From Spiroplasma cantharicola (lineage in GTDB: Bacteria > Bacillota_I > Bacilli_A > Mycoplasmatales > Mycoplasmataceae), in the NCBI RefSeq assembly GCF_001281045.1, contig NZ_CP012622.1:186001-250000 (forward strand): 64,000 nucleotides of DNA, written 5' to 3'. The position numbers and the translations under genes are program-made. Under the pieces are notes generated by a model. The model was not told where the DNA came from and did no database searches. It worked only from the letters and a program-made list of their open reading frames with translations. Shown one piece after another: positions 10,562-22,034 of the stretch. Each line of letters begins with the position of its first letter. The stretch's first letter is position 1.

Positions 10562-13381
10562 ATGAGAAAAAAAGAAAGTAACATCAAAAAATTTGTTGAT
10601 AGAATATTTAATAAAAATAATAAAGCAAATTTTAAAAGAGTTTTTTTATTAGGTTCAATATTTGGGTTTGTTTCGTCTATAACGTTAGCTATATCTTTAC
10701 CAATAGTATTAAAATCCAAATTAGAGCAGCAAATTTATTTTAAATTTGATAATAACTATTTTTCTTCAAAAGAGGAGATTTATGAATATTCAAAATTAAA
10801 TGCAATTAATAATAATTATTCTTTTCAAAGTAATATATACATGTTTGATGATGAAATATTCAACACAAAAGATGAGTTAGATTTATATATTGAAAATAAA
10901 TTTCAATTAAACGAAATTAAAACTAAAAGAAATCCTAATGATTATCTTATTAATAACTCAGGAGAATTGTCTGGATTAGTTAAAACAAGTAGCAATGAAA
11001 GTATTCAAACAGTTTATAAAGGAAATAATGATTTGACATATCTTTCAAAAAATGATGCTTTAGAAACTTATACAAATAATTTTCAATTGAATTATGAAAT
11101 AGATGGTCAACATTATGACAACATTTTTAGTGCCAGAGAACATTATTTAAATGTCAAATTAAAAAATCTAGAGTCAAGTGAATCAAAAACAATGTGTTAT
11201 GAGCAAGGGGGAATGTGTCAAACACAAGAGCAAATTACTTCTTGATTAAGAAATAACATTTCAAAAGGTTTTGAATACCAAGGAAAAGACTTTTCAAATT
11301 TAAATTATCTTGAGTTCTTAGATGCTATGAAAGATTTAGATGAAGAAATAATTAATAGGAATATTCAGCCAGTTTTAAATGCAGATAAATCATCATATTG
11401 AGTAACACAACATAGTAAAAAAAGTTTAAGTTATTTTGTTGGTCCAAAATATTTTGAAAGTAATGAGAATGTATCTTCAATTGCAGAATTTAAACCTATT
11501 AAATCTTATGATATCAATGCATTAATGTTACCTATATGAGGGTGAGCCTTTGCAATAATTACTACTGTAGTATTAGATTCAAAAATAAAGGATCCAATTG
11601 GAAGTGATTATGAAATGATGAATTATTTAAATAACACTTTTGAAACTTTAAATTTAAATAAGGAATTTTTAAATGTATTTAATAGAGATTTTTACTCTAT
11701 AATATCTAAAAATTTAAAAGATGATTTATCATATGGTTTAGCTGAAATTGAAGATAATGATTTAAGTGATTTTTATAGATTATTAATATCTTTTAAAAGA
11801 TTTTTGGACTTGACAAAAATATATGATTTATCAATAAAACCAGAAGAATTAGAAAAAAATTTAAAACAAATTGTTGTTGAAATTTTAAACTCCCAAAAAG
11901 ACTTCATGAATAACTTTATTGATGTTAAAGATAATAAAGAAGGCGCAAATATATTATTAGATGATAGTATATCTTTTGATGATATTTACAGTCTATTTTT
12001 AAATACATCCAATTTTTTTAATGATGGAGGAACAAAAAAAATTTTATGAGATATAGCAGAAAAAATATTTAGGGGAGTTGATGCTGTAATGGAAAAAATA
12101 GATAAAATTTCAGGAGCAGTTAAACAAGTCAGTGAAAATATTAAGGACTCAGAAAAAACTAAAAATAAAAATGAAAGTGAATTAGAAAAAAATATGCAAA
12201 AAAATAAGGAGATGATAACTAATTCATTAGTTAATAATGAAAAAGAATTTATCAATGCAATGGGTTTAGACATTGAAGAATCCAATCTTAGATTTTCTCC
12301 TTTGCTTATAGTGTATATTGCTCAAGCAGTATCTGGGGTTTGAAATTTAGGACAAATGTTTAGCTTTATAAGTTTAAAAACATATGAAGCTAAATTAGAT
12401 AGTAATCAATCTTTATATTATTTCAAACCAACATTTAAATTACCATTATTAAATATTTCTTTTGGTAAAGTAAAAGATCAATCTATTTATACTTTAAATG
12501 ATGCTCCCTTAAAATATTTTTCTCCATCAATAGATGGAAAGGAAATAAAAGAATTATATGAGTTTGATGGTAAGTATTATAAGGAAAAAAATAAAGCAAT
12601 TGATGACTTAAAATATTCAATTTACAAAAAGCCAGAAAATTACTTAAAAACAAAGCAATTACTAACTTCAGTTATTAGTAAAGATAATAACTATATGCTT
12701 AATCTTCCAAGTATTTGTAATTCAAACTCATCAACACAAGGCTGCTTGCAAAGTTATGAATATGAAAAAAAACTTGCAGAAGAAAAAGAAAAGTATATTT
12801 CAAACTTATTTAATAAATTTTATAAAGATAATGGAAAAGAGTATTATCTTGATGGTTTTGGTGGCGGATATGAATCAAAACAAATTGCAATTCAGGAATT
12901 GCAAAGAAAGGCTGATGACTCTTCAAATTACAAAGAAATTTATACTTATGAAATGAATAATAATAAAGTATTTAAAGAAACTAAAAAAGAAATTCAAGAA
13001 TTTATTAGAAATAATCAGATAATAGAATATAAATCAATTATTAATACTGATTTAATTGAAACTAGTTATTATTATAATTTAAAAGAAAATAATGGTTATG
13101 ATTTTAAAATTTATGAAATGAATTTTTATGGACAAAAGAAATATTTTAGATCTTATTTAGAAGCAATTAATTATTTAGATAATAAAATTAACTATCAAGT
13201 TTATGAACTTGATAGAAAACAAACAACTTATACATATAAAGGAATTGAATTTCTAGATGAAAAAAATTTTAAACAATGAATAGATAAACAGATAGAAATT
13301 GTATTTGAAAAAAATAATATAGACGGAAGGGGTAGTGAACAAAATGCTAAAACATATTTTAACAGTTTGTGCTATAACTAA
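10562..13381 (+). CDS. Large repeat-bearing membrane protein (939 aa)
   Basis: Unrecognised. A basic N-terminus is followed by a membrane helix (about residues 27-47). Then comes a stretch to ~310 with several copies of a degenerate ~20-residue motif: Tyr-x-Phe/Met-Asp/Asn-Gly/Asn, an aromatic, Ser/Thr-x-x-Glu, then a short helix (e.g. YEIDGQHYDNIFSAREHY). Second and third hydrophobic segments lie near 320-342 and 577-603. Between them is a hydrophilic, partly coiled-coil domain. The C-terminal third has more copies of the motif (YEFDGKYYKEKNKAIDDL). Two Cys pairs occur, C212/C219 and C719/C728. A weak GAAAGG-type ribosome site lies upstream. Its last 38 bases overlap the start of the next gene, so the two are coupled. 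Surface exposure of both repeat regions is inferred from topology. Confidence 0.85.
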
Positions 13382-15467
13382 TTTTTCAACAGCCTCAGTT
13401 ACTAGCATCACAAATTTTCAAAATACAACTATGTTAGATAAAGAGCAGTTGACAGATTTTTTAAGAAGAGATATTGAAGAAAATAAAGTATATATAGGAA
13501 ATCAAATTTATAGTGAATATGATAATAAAATATTTACAAGTCAAGAATCTTTAAATGAGTATATCCTATCTAATTCAATAGTTGAGAGTGAATTTACCTC
13601 TTCAAATCCAAGCAAAATAATTAAAGATTATGAACACATGACTTTAGATGAGAATAAGATTTATGATATTGACATGGATAAATTTTCACCAATTTATAGA
13701 GATGCTTTTGGAAATATTGCTTATACAAGTGATGAGGCTTTGGAAACTTATACTCATGGAGGTCTTGTAAGGCAAAAATATAGTTATGATGAAGAAAATT
13801 GATTTGATTCTCCTGAAGAAGCTAAAATTAATCAAAAAAATAATATGAAAATTAACAAATCTCTTTATTATCAATATAATAATAAATACTATAACGCTTT
13901 TAATATAAAAGATATTAATAATCTTTTAAGTAATTTTGAAGAAGGTTATTTTGTAAATAAATCAAAAAGCTTAGAGGGAAACCATTTATTACAACCAATT
14001 AATGAATATGGAGATAAAGAAATTTTATATAAAAAAATGAAAAGAGAGTTAAAAGAAAATTTCTTAGATAGTTACTATTATAAAGTATCAAAGATGGACT
14101 ACGTCAATTCTCTTCAATTTGGAATAAAAAATAAAAGTGAATTAAGAATTGCTTTTAAAGGAGAGAGTCAAAGTATTTACTATAGAGGACAATATCCATC
14201 AATAATTTTTGCAAATAAATATGAATCAAAAACTGAAATGGTTAATGATTTTAAAGACAAATCAAAATGATCAACAGGTCATGAAGGTTCATGAACTCTT
14301 GGAAGAAATTACTGGTATAGAGATTTTGAATTAAAAAAACCTAATGATAATAAAGTATATAAAGCAACTGTTAAATTAGTTCCTAAATTTAGCCATGGTT
14401 TAGGTAAAAACAATCCAAGCTTTGATGATTATAATTATGAAGATAAAACAGTTTCTAAAATAAGTACTTATTATGATTCAAGTCAAAGACAATTAGTAGA
14501 ATCAATAGGTAATTTAAATCAAAGATATTCAATTCAAGAATCAACTAGAGAAGACAAAGCTTTTATGTATGATGCTTGATTTGAAGAATATTTTCAAAAG
14601 AATATTACAAACTTCAAGGGTAATGAGAATAAAGGTGTAGATTATTCTGATATTTTAAATGAATATTATATAAAAAATGTAGATGGTAGTGTTTATAAAG
14701 ATCTGATGTATGATATAAACTATGCAAAAGGAACTAGTTTCTCTTTAATTCAAAGCTATTATGATTGATTAATTGTAAAAAATGAGTTATTAAAAAAACC
14801 TATAATAATTGATGGAGAAAAAAAATATCAATTAAAGCCAGATTTTTATGCAACAAGAGAACAATTAGATAATTTTTTACAGTTGCAAGGAAAATTTAAT
14901 ACAGTTTTGAAATACTCTTATGGGGCAACACCAGATTTATCTAGTCCAGATGGAAAACTACTTGCTGATTCATATGAAGAAGCAAGAGAAAAGCAATTTG
15001 TGCAAAGTAGTTTAAGTCTTAAAAAAAGATATATAGCTTATGATGTTTTTGGTAAATCAATTGAAAGTGGAAATTCAGAACAAGAAGCTATTAGAGCTTT
15101 AAAACGTAATATTGCACTACAATCAAAAATGACACATAAGAAAGAAATCGATTCATGAAATAATAATATTAAAAAATCTTATGATTCAATTATTTCAGAT
15201 GGAAGATATTTAGTTTATAAATTAAAAGACTTAAAAACTAATTCCTATATTTACTATTCCTCTCAGGAAATGGCGTTAAAGGCAGCTCTTTCAAATGCTA
15301 GAATCAATGGAGATGTAAATAAAATGGCAATTGAAAAATATATGTATACATATAGCAACTCTTTAATTGGTGAAGAAATTAGTGTTATTTTTTACAATAA
15401 TGATATTCAATCAGCAATTGACAAAATTTTATTAAAAACTAATTCTAAAAAAAGAATATTAAATTAA
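13344..15467 (+). CDS. Large repeat-bearing exported protein (707 aa)
   Basis: Unrecognised. Short hydrophobic N-terminus (residues 3-22) resembling a signal peptide, without a convincing lipobox. The body carries the same degenerate Tyr/Asp-Gly/aromatic/helix motif as the upstream 939-aa protein, and one stretch is clearly shared: SDEALETYT here and KNDALETYT there. Other copies are YYQYNNKYYNAF near residue 175 and YDVFGKSIESGNSEQEAI near 575. ATG 13344 is preferred over GTG 13335 because GGAAGGGG (13325-13332) sits 11 bases before the ATG but only 2 before the GTG. It overlaps the upstream frame by 38 bases. Followed by a long inverted repeat terminator. Confidence 0.85.
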
Positions 15468-15481
15468 TTTTAATTTAACAT

Positions 15482-15540
15482 AATTCTCTAACTATAACAT
15501 TTTATTTTTAAATATTATGTATAGTTAGAGAATTTTTTAT
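15482..15540. terminator. Long-stem bidirectional terminator
   Basis: 15-base perfect arms (15482-15496 and 15520-15534, AATTCTCTAACTATA and its complement) with a 23-base A/T loop and T-run. It lies between the convergent 707-aa gene and the minus-strand membrane protein gene. Confidence 0.75.
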
Positions 15541-15630
15541 ATTCAAATATTTCAATAAAAATCAAAGGTTATTATCCATAAAAAATTATTTTATAAAAAC
15601 ATTATTTATAATTAATAAAATATATTTGGG

Positions 15631-16806
15631 TTATTTTTTTAATAAAACTTCCTTATTCTCCGAAAATCTTTCAGCTATTATTGGTATTAAAATAACTATA
15701 GGCAAAATATATATATGAATTAAAAAAAATCCAGAAAAAAAGGAAGAAACAAATTCAATATTCTTATTTTCATATATTTTACATAATCTAAATATTGCAA
15801 ATAAAATCATTGTAATATTTAATATTAGTGCAAATAAATAAACAATTATATACATTATATGATAGAGAGTATTTTCTTTATTATTAAAATTATAATTTGA
15901 AAATATTGTTAATTTATAAATTGCAACAGATATAAAAATTAGGCCTAACATAATTTTTATATAAGCAATTAATTTTTCTTCTGTATTTAGTTCTATAATT
16001 TGATTATTTTTAGAGGTATTTTTTTCCTTTAAACAAAGGTTATTAATTCATATTAATAAGTATTGGCAAAGTGTTATTAAAAGTAAACATACCATAGTTC
16101 CAGCCACAATTAGTTCTTTACCATTGACTACAAAAGGATTAAAGAAAAAATAGGGAGTAGAAAGAACATAAATTGGCAAGTCTAATACTCATTCATGATT
16201 TTCTTCTATTCAACTAATTTCACTATTTGATGCCTGTTTTATAAAATGTTCAACATCCAAATAATTCATTATTAGCATTCTAATTAAAACAAAAAATAAA
16301 TAAAATATTGGATAGATTCAACCAATTAAAAGATTTTTCTTATATCAATTGGAAATATCAATTTTCTCTTTTTTCACTATAAAAAAATAATAGATCATAG
16401 CTATTAAATAAGTTACTAAATGAGTAGTAACTGTAATAAATCATTTTATAAAAGAATTATATTCATTAGCTCATAAAACTAATGGCAGTTCTTTTGAACC
16501 AGATAATGCAGATCAAAAAAGTACCATTGTTAAAGTAAAGTAGCTTAAAAAATTAATTCAAGCTACTTTACCAGGTTTTCACAAGCCTCATTTTCCATTC
16601 AAAGCAACAAATAAAAAGAATATAAAAAACATTCAATTTGTTTGTGTAGTTCAAAAAGAAATATCAGCAAATATTTTATTTAATCATCCAAAAAGGTGAT
16701 ATCTAGGAGCTGGATCAATTTGAGCCATGGTTGCAGAAAGCATTAAGAAAGCAAAAAAATAAATAAAAAATATATATCAAGCTATTATTTTAAGTCTATT
16801 TTTCAT
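15631..16806 (-). CDS. Polytopic membrane protein, unknown function
   Basis: 391 residues with about nine hydrophobic segments spread over the whole length and many Trp residues encoded by TGA. The second segment contains FWTTQTNWMFF, followed by a Lys-Trp-rich loop. This arrangement is reminiscent of FAR-17a/Pr6Pr or DUF1600-type membrane proteins of mollicutes, but I would not assign a family from this alone. Start ATG 16804-16806 has AAAGGTAGAG upstream. It lies 59 bases downstream of the flavoprotein gene on the same strand, so co-transcription is likely. No transporter signature was seen. Confidence 0.8.
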
Positions 16807-16865
16807 TCTATTTCTCTACCTTTAATTAAATAAATAACTTTGAAAAACCTTTAATTCCAATAATC

Positions 16866-17849
16866 TTATCAGCCATTATTTACAGCTTTTCTATTTTTAA
16901 GAGTTTTTTCAATATGTACAATTGCTTGCATTGATTCATAAACTCCAGAAACTAGGTTTCTTACTTTTGTTGGATAAACACAACAATCACCAGCTGCGTA
17001 TATTCCTACTACATTAGTTTGCATAGTATAATCTACTTCAAATCTATTTAGATTATTTATATTTAATTTTAAATTTTCAAATTTTTGTTTTTCAATTGTT
17101 TGTCCAAATTGAACAATAATTGAATCTAATTCTAATTCTAATTCATCTTTTGAATTAATATTGCTTACTTTTATTTTTTTAACATTATTTTTTTCTTCTT
17201 TTATAATATTAACAAAATTGTATGGTGTTAAAAATGCAACTTTATTTTTTTTAGCCTCTTCAATACTTACTGGTTTGGCTCTAAATTCTTCTCTTCTATG
17301 AATTATAGTAACTGATTTTGCAATATTATTGCTAAGTTCATTTGCTCAATCAAGTGATGAGTCTCCACCTCCAAATATTAAGACATTATGATCCTTAAAA
17401 GCACTCATATTTGTAACTGAATAAAAAATATTGTCATAATCTTTTTCAACAAGGGGAATTGGTTTAGATAAACCCATTCCATCTGTAAAAAGAATTCTTT
17501 TATATTTTCTTTTTTGCTTGTTTGAAAATTTAACTTCAAATCAATTATCATGGCCAATTTCTTCTGGTTTAATTATATTAATTTCTAAAACGTATGTATT
17601 ATAAATTGCAATAATTTCGTTGTCTTCTTTTTTAATAGCTTCATACATTTGATCCATAGCTACTTGTGCTTGTATTTTTGGAATTGCTGGAAAATTATAA
17701 ATGTATTTTTCAGGGTAATAAGTAGTTACTTGACCGCCATAAGTGTCTTTAGATTCAACTATATCTCCAGTTAATTTTAAATCAGCTGCCATTTTTCAAG
17801 CATATAATCCTGCTGAACCACAACCTATTATTAAAATATCTTTAACCAT
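16866..17849 (-). CDS. Ferredoxin/flavodoxin--NADP+ reductase-like (TrxB-fold) flavoprotein
   Basis: 327-residue enzyme of the thioredoxin-reductase fold. FAD motif IIGCGSAGLYAW is at residues 7-18, GGQVTTYYPEKYIYNFP follows, the NADPH-binding motif LIFGGGDSSLDWA lies mid-protein, and the FAD motif YAAGDCC near the C-terminus. The redox CxxC of true thioredoxin reductases is missing; VTNMSAF stands in its place. That points to the low-molecular-weight ferredoxin-NADP reductase group (YumC type). Strong SD GGAGG sits before ATG 17847-17849. The final codons are TGA (Trp) then TAA. The electron partner is unknown; no ferredoxin or flavodoxin gene is visible in the window. Confidence 0.88.
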
Positions 17850-17915
17850 AATTACCTCCAAAATAGTGCAAATTCATTATATCATATATACATATAGGCA
17901 AAGGAGTATTGCTAA

Positions 17916-18332
17916 ATGAGATTAGAAATTAATAATCTTGAAGAACTTAATAAGGTTATTGCAGTTATTTTGCCAAGAATTAAGCAAAATTGTTGCTTAA
18001 TTCTTGATGGAGAAATGGGTGCTGGAAAAACTACATTTAGTAAATATCTACTTCAAGAAATGGGTTTAAAAGAATTAGTAACATCTCCAACTTTTACAAT
18101 AATGAATCAATATCAAATCAAAGAATTAAAAATAAATCATATTGATGCATATAGATTATCTTTACAAGAAGATGGTGAAATGTATCTAGAAGAAATGATT
18201 AATTCTTTTAATATAATTGAGTGAAGTCAAAATTTAGCAATTGATTATTTTAATTATTTTAATGTAATAAAAATTTCAATTGAAATAATTAATGAAAATA
18301 AGAGAATATTTATAATAGAGGAGACAAAATAA
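17916..18332 (+). CDS. tsaE: tRNA t6A synthesis ATPase TsaE
   Basis: 138-residue P-loop protein required for threonylcarbamoyl-adenosine (t6A37) formation on ANN-decoding tRNAs. Walker A is LDGEMGAGKTTFSKYL (residues ~30-45). SPTFTIMNQY and the Walker-B-like HIDAYRL follow, then EWSQ with Trp encoded by TGA, all standard for the family. SD AAAGGAG precedes the ATG. The stop codon TAA abuts the ATG of tsaB directly, indicating translational coupling. The partner TsaD is not in this window. Confidence 0.95.
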
Positions 18333-18899
18333 ATGAATCTTTTTTTAGACACAAGTAATAATAAATTAATTATTATTTTAGAAAAAAATAATGAAATTAT
18401 AGATTCATTTTTTTTAGATAATCAGATAAGAATTAGCGATATTACTATAAATGAACTTAATAATTTATTAAAAAATAATAGATTAACTATAAAAGATATT
18501 GATAATTTATATGTAATAAAAGGCCCTGGTAGTTATACAGGAGTAAGAGTAGGGATTACTATTGTAAAAACTTTAAAAACATTAAATAATAAATTTAAAA
18601 TATATGTTTTATCTTCTCTTGCTTTTCAAGCATCAACTAAAAAAGTAATAAGCATATTGGATGCAAAAGGAAAAAATATATATCTAGGAATATATGATAA
18701 AGGAAAAAATATTATTGAAGATCAGTTAGTGCCTTTAGAATATCTTAAGGATTTTGAACAACAGTTTTTAAATTTTCGCTTAGTTGAAGATTATAAAGAA
18801 ATTGATTTTAAGGAATGCTATTTACAAACAAAAATATTCTTTCAAGAAATAAAAGAAATAAAAGATATTAAACCATTGTATATAAAGAGTTTTATATAG
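18333..18899 (+). CDS. tsaB: tRNA t6A synthesis scaffold TsaB
   Basis: 188 residues, ASKHA-fold partner of TsaD and TsaE in t6A synthesis. The N-terminal LFLDTSNNKLIIIL and the signature KGPGSYTGVRVGITIVKTL (around residues 63-81) match TsaB, with shortened C-terminal sequence as is common in mollicutes. It starts immediately after the tsaE stop and is followed after 18 bases by an unknown membrane protein gene. Confidence 0.94.
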   Translation: MNLFLDTSNNKLIIILEKNNEIIDSFFLDNQIRISDITINELNNLLKNNRLTIKDIDNLYVIKGPGSYTGVRVGITIVKTLKTLNNKFKIYVLSSLAFQASTKKVISILDAKGKNIYLGIYDKGKNIIEDQLVPLEYLKDFEQQFLNFRLVEDYKEIDFKECYLQTKIFFQEIKEIKDIKPLYIKSFI

Positions 18900-18917
18900 G
18901 AGAGAGAGTTTTTAGAT

Positions 18918-19394
18918 ATGAAAGAAATTAATAAAAGTTCAAATATGCCAGCATGGGCTTTAATTTTAATAATAATTTTATTTATTATTGGCTTAATAGT
19001 ATCAATCTGAGGAGCAGCTTCTGTTTTTAAATTAAAAAATAATTTAGAAAATAATGATATTAAAAAAATTTTCAAAAATAAAGAAATAATAAAATATGAG
19101 AATGGTTTTAAAAATGAATCAGGTATTTATGCCTTAATTTTTAATAACTTTAATTCAAAAGAGTATTTTTGACCTATATTAATATTTGAGAGCACTAAAT
19201 TTAGTCAAAGTGCACTAGAAATTATTGATAAGATTGAACAAAAAAAATATAAAAATATTGAAGACTATATGCAAGAAAATGGGCTAAATAAGACAGATAT
19301 TAGATTTATACAATTAGAAGAAAATATTGATTATGAGAAACTTAAATACTGAATTAAAAAAACTAAGACAGATATTAGAGGGTTTAATAAGTAA
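18918..19394 (+). CDS. Hypothetical single-helix membrane protein
   Basis: 158 residues, not recognised. One membrane helix near residues 11-37 (rich in Ile and Leu, ending in Trp-Gly) is followed by a charged soluble C-terminal domain of about 115 residues. In the middle is an aromatic beta-like patch (ESGIYALIFNNF). The ATG has GGAGAGAG upstream and lies 18 bases after tsaB, so it is probably the last gene of that transcript. A helper role in t6A synthesis is not implied; the link is only positional. Confidence 0.72.
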
Positions 19395-19437
19395 AATATT
19401 TTAGAAACTCTTATATATTTAAAACTTAAAAATGGTA

Positions 19438-19466
19438 TTGTAATAAAAAATTTTCCATTATATAAT
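19438..19466 (+). promoter_or_regulatory. Promoter of the 77-aa membrane protein / PTS transcript
   Basis: TTGTAA (19438-19443), a 17-base spacer and TATAAT (19461-19466), about 22 bases before the ATG at 19488. The best-spaced sigma-A-type promoter in the window. Confidence 0.7.
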
Positions 19467-19487
19467 AGAAATGTGGAGAATTTTAAA

Positions 19488-19721
19488 ATGGAACAAAATC
19501 AAATTATAGGGTTGTTATTAATAGTTATAGGATTATTAATAATTATAGGTTTTGGATATTGGGCCTATTATGCCAAAAATAAAGCTAAAAATAATTCAAA
19601 TTTTAAAACTGGAAATCAAGAAAGTCAAACAATTTGAGAGTTTACTAAAAAAAACTTTCCTATTTTTGTTGCGATTTTTGGTTTTATAATGGCTTTTACT
19701 GGTTTAATGATGATGTTCTAG
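19488..19721 (+). CDS. Small two-helix membrane protein
   Basis: 77 residues, with two hydrophobic helices (about residues 6-27 and 59-77) joined by a polar loop rich in Lys, Asn and Gln. Unrecognised. GTGGAG precedes the ATG and a well-formed promoter lies directly upstream, which supports expression. It ends 46 bases before the PTS permease gene with no terminator between, so it may be co-expressed with it. A SecG-like shape (two helices, similar length) was considered but no diagnostic motif supports it. Confidence 0.65.
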
Positions 19722-19767
19722 TTAGCAACCACAACAAAAAAAAGAAAAAGAAAGGGAATTAAACTAT

Positions 19768-21873
19768 ATGAAAAATGTTTCTCAAAAAACAGGTGAGAAA
19801 TCTTCAAATAAGTTTGTTGCTAAAATGAAGAGTATGGGTAAAAATATTATGCCTACACTTTCAAAATTAAGTAAAGCATTCTTATTACCAATTGCACTTT
19901 TACCAATTGCAGGTGTTTTTCTTGGTGTTGGTGCAGCAATTTCATCTAATGCCTCTGATGGTACATTCCTATTTTATTTTGGATCACTTCTAAATAAAAT
20001 GGGTGATGTGTGTTTTGGAAATTTACCAGTGTTGTTTTGTATTTCTGTAGCATTAGCATATACTAAGGATTCAGGTATTGCAGCGTTAACAGCTGTTGTT
20101 GGTTTTCTGGTTATGAATGGAATGCAAGCTGCATTATTACATACTAATTCAGTTGAACAAAGTACAGTTTATGTGCAATTGCAAGATAATAGTTGACATC
20201 AACTTTATTCACAAGTTGCAGGTCAAGATAATAAATGATGGATTGACTGAGAAAATTTAAATTTTGGATTACAAGATATTGCAAAATATGTTAGCGCTTC
20301 AAGCAAAAATATTGCTGAAGCTGGAGAAGGTGTAGCAATTAATTCAAATCTTGAATATATTGATGCAGCTGGAAGTGTTTATTATTCATTACTATGAATT
20401 AATTGAATTCCAAATGGTTTAATAACTTCAAATATTGGAGTTAATTCATTAAACACAGGAGTATTTGCAGGAATCTTTGTTGGAGCAATTGCTGCCAAAT
20501 GCTACAATAAATTTCATGATACACAATTACCTTCAGCAATAAGTTTCTTTAGTGGAACAAAATTAGTTCCAATTATAACTTTTGTTGCAGTTATTCCATT
20601 ATCATTTATATTTATGTTTTTATGACCATATTTAGGTATGGGACTAGCAGCATTTGGACAAGCTTCTGGAAAACTTCCATACGGAGTTGATTCATTAATT
20701 TATGAAGTTGCTGAACGTTCATTAGTGCCATTTGGATTACATCACGTATTCTATGCACCACTATGATGAACAAATGCAGGAGGTTCAATTGCTGAAGCAT
20801 TTGAAAAAACTGTTGATCCAATTGTTCAACAACAATTTGCTGATTTATGAGCAAAAAATCATGATGCAATGGGATTGTTAGGAACAGCAGATCCAAAATT
20901 TGACCAAATTAGAAATTTAATAAGTACAAATTACACTGACTTATGAAAATCTATGGGTGACCAAACAATGGCTTATAAAGTTATTGCAAATTCAGATGTA
21001 TTAAACTTTAAAGACTTGGATATTTTAGGTTTAAATATTGGAAGATTCCAAGCAGGTAAATTTGGATTTATGTTATTAGGTTTACCAATGGCTGGATTAG
21101 CTATGTGATTAAATGTTCCAAAAGAAAATCGAAAATCAGTAATGGGAATTTATTTCTCAGCTTCATTTACTTGTTTCTTAACAGGTATTACAGAGCCAAT
21201 TGAATATACATTCTTATTCCTAGCACCATGATTATTCTATGGAGTACATATGCCACTAGCTTCAATTTCATTCCTACTATCTGGACTATTTAGAACTCAC
21301 GTTTCTATGACAGTTTCAGGAGGATTTATTGATTATGTAGTATTTGGTTTAATTCCATTCTTTGGTAATAAAGCTATGAGTGCAACATCAGTATTTGCCA
21401 TTCTAGGAGTAGCAGGTATTATGGCACCAGCATACTTCTTCTCATTCTACTTTGCAGTAAAATATGGAAATGTAATGGTTCCAGGAAGAGATGGAAATAG
21501 TGATGTTAAATTAGCAACTAAAGCTGACTATAAAGAAGCAAAAGGATTAAATACTGATGACACTAAAATTGAAAATAATAAAAGTTCATCAGAAAATGCA
21601 AGAATTGAAAAGGCCACAAAGATTATTGAATTTTTAGGTGGAGAAGCAAATATTGTTGATATTGATGCTTGTGCAAGTCGTTTACGTGTAACTGTAAAAG
21701 ATGGAAGTGTTGTTGACAAGGAGGGTATTATTTCCTTAGGAGGAGCTAATGGAGCTCTAATTAGAGGAACAAATGTCCAAATTGTTTATGGTGGAGAACA
21801 AGAGGCCATTAAACCACGTATGATAAAAGTATTGGGCCAACAACGTAAAGCAAAAAAAGATAAACAAGTTTAA
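19768..21873 (+). CDS. PTS permease, glucose/N-acetylglucosamine superfamily, EIIC-EIIB
   Basis: 701-residue fused permease that imports and phosphorylates a hexose at the membrane. The IIC part has about ten membrane segments, beginning [18 protein letters not shown] near residue 39. Its signatures are [12 protein letters not shown] and [12 protein letters not shown], the latter with the substrate-binding Glu. A ~100-residue insertion between helices 3 and 4 enlarges it relative to E. coli PtsG. The C-terminal IIB domain has the phosphorylated Cys in [11 protein letters not shown] near residue 634. No IIA domain is attached, so a separate EIIA must donate phosphate. Substrate (glucose, GlcNAc or maltose) cannot be decided here. 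Confidence 0.92.
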
Positions 21874-21901
21874 TTTGTAAAATTTCATTTAAATATAATA
21901 T

Positions 21902-21946
21902 AAACCTTATTAGTATATTTTCCCCAATACTAGTAGGGTTTTTTAT
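21902..21946 (+). terminator. Terminator after the PTS IIC-IIB gene
   Basis: Imperfect hairpin AACCTTATTAGTAT / ATACTAGTAGGGTT around a TTTTCCCCA loop, followed by a T-run. Confidence 0.7.
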
Positions 21947-21984
21947 ATTAAAAATTATTATTGAAAGTATTAAGAATTTAGTAA

Positions 21985-22016
21985 AATAAAAAAATTGCAT
22001 TTCTGCAACTTTTTTA
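21985..22016 (-). terminator. Terminator of the ABC exporter operon
   Basis: TTGCA/TGCAA hairpin with an A-run on the left that becomes a T-run when read from the minus strand. It follows the permease stop at 22035-22037. Confidence 0.7.
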
Positions 22017-22034
22017 TTAGTTAAAATTTTTAAA

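Noticed and set aside
13335-13343. GTG start for the 707-aa protein
   Set aside because: Only 2 bases from the GGAAGGGG ribosome site; ATG 13344 is correctly spaced.
16866-17849. Thioredoxin reductase
   Set aside because: The redox CxxC is absent, so the ferredoxin-NADP reductase-like assignment is preferred.
19188-19225. CIRCE-like inverted repeat (GAGCACTAAA...AGTGCAC)
   Set aside because: It lies inside a coding region and the arms do not match the TTAGCACTC/GAGTGCTAA consensus.
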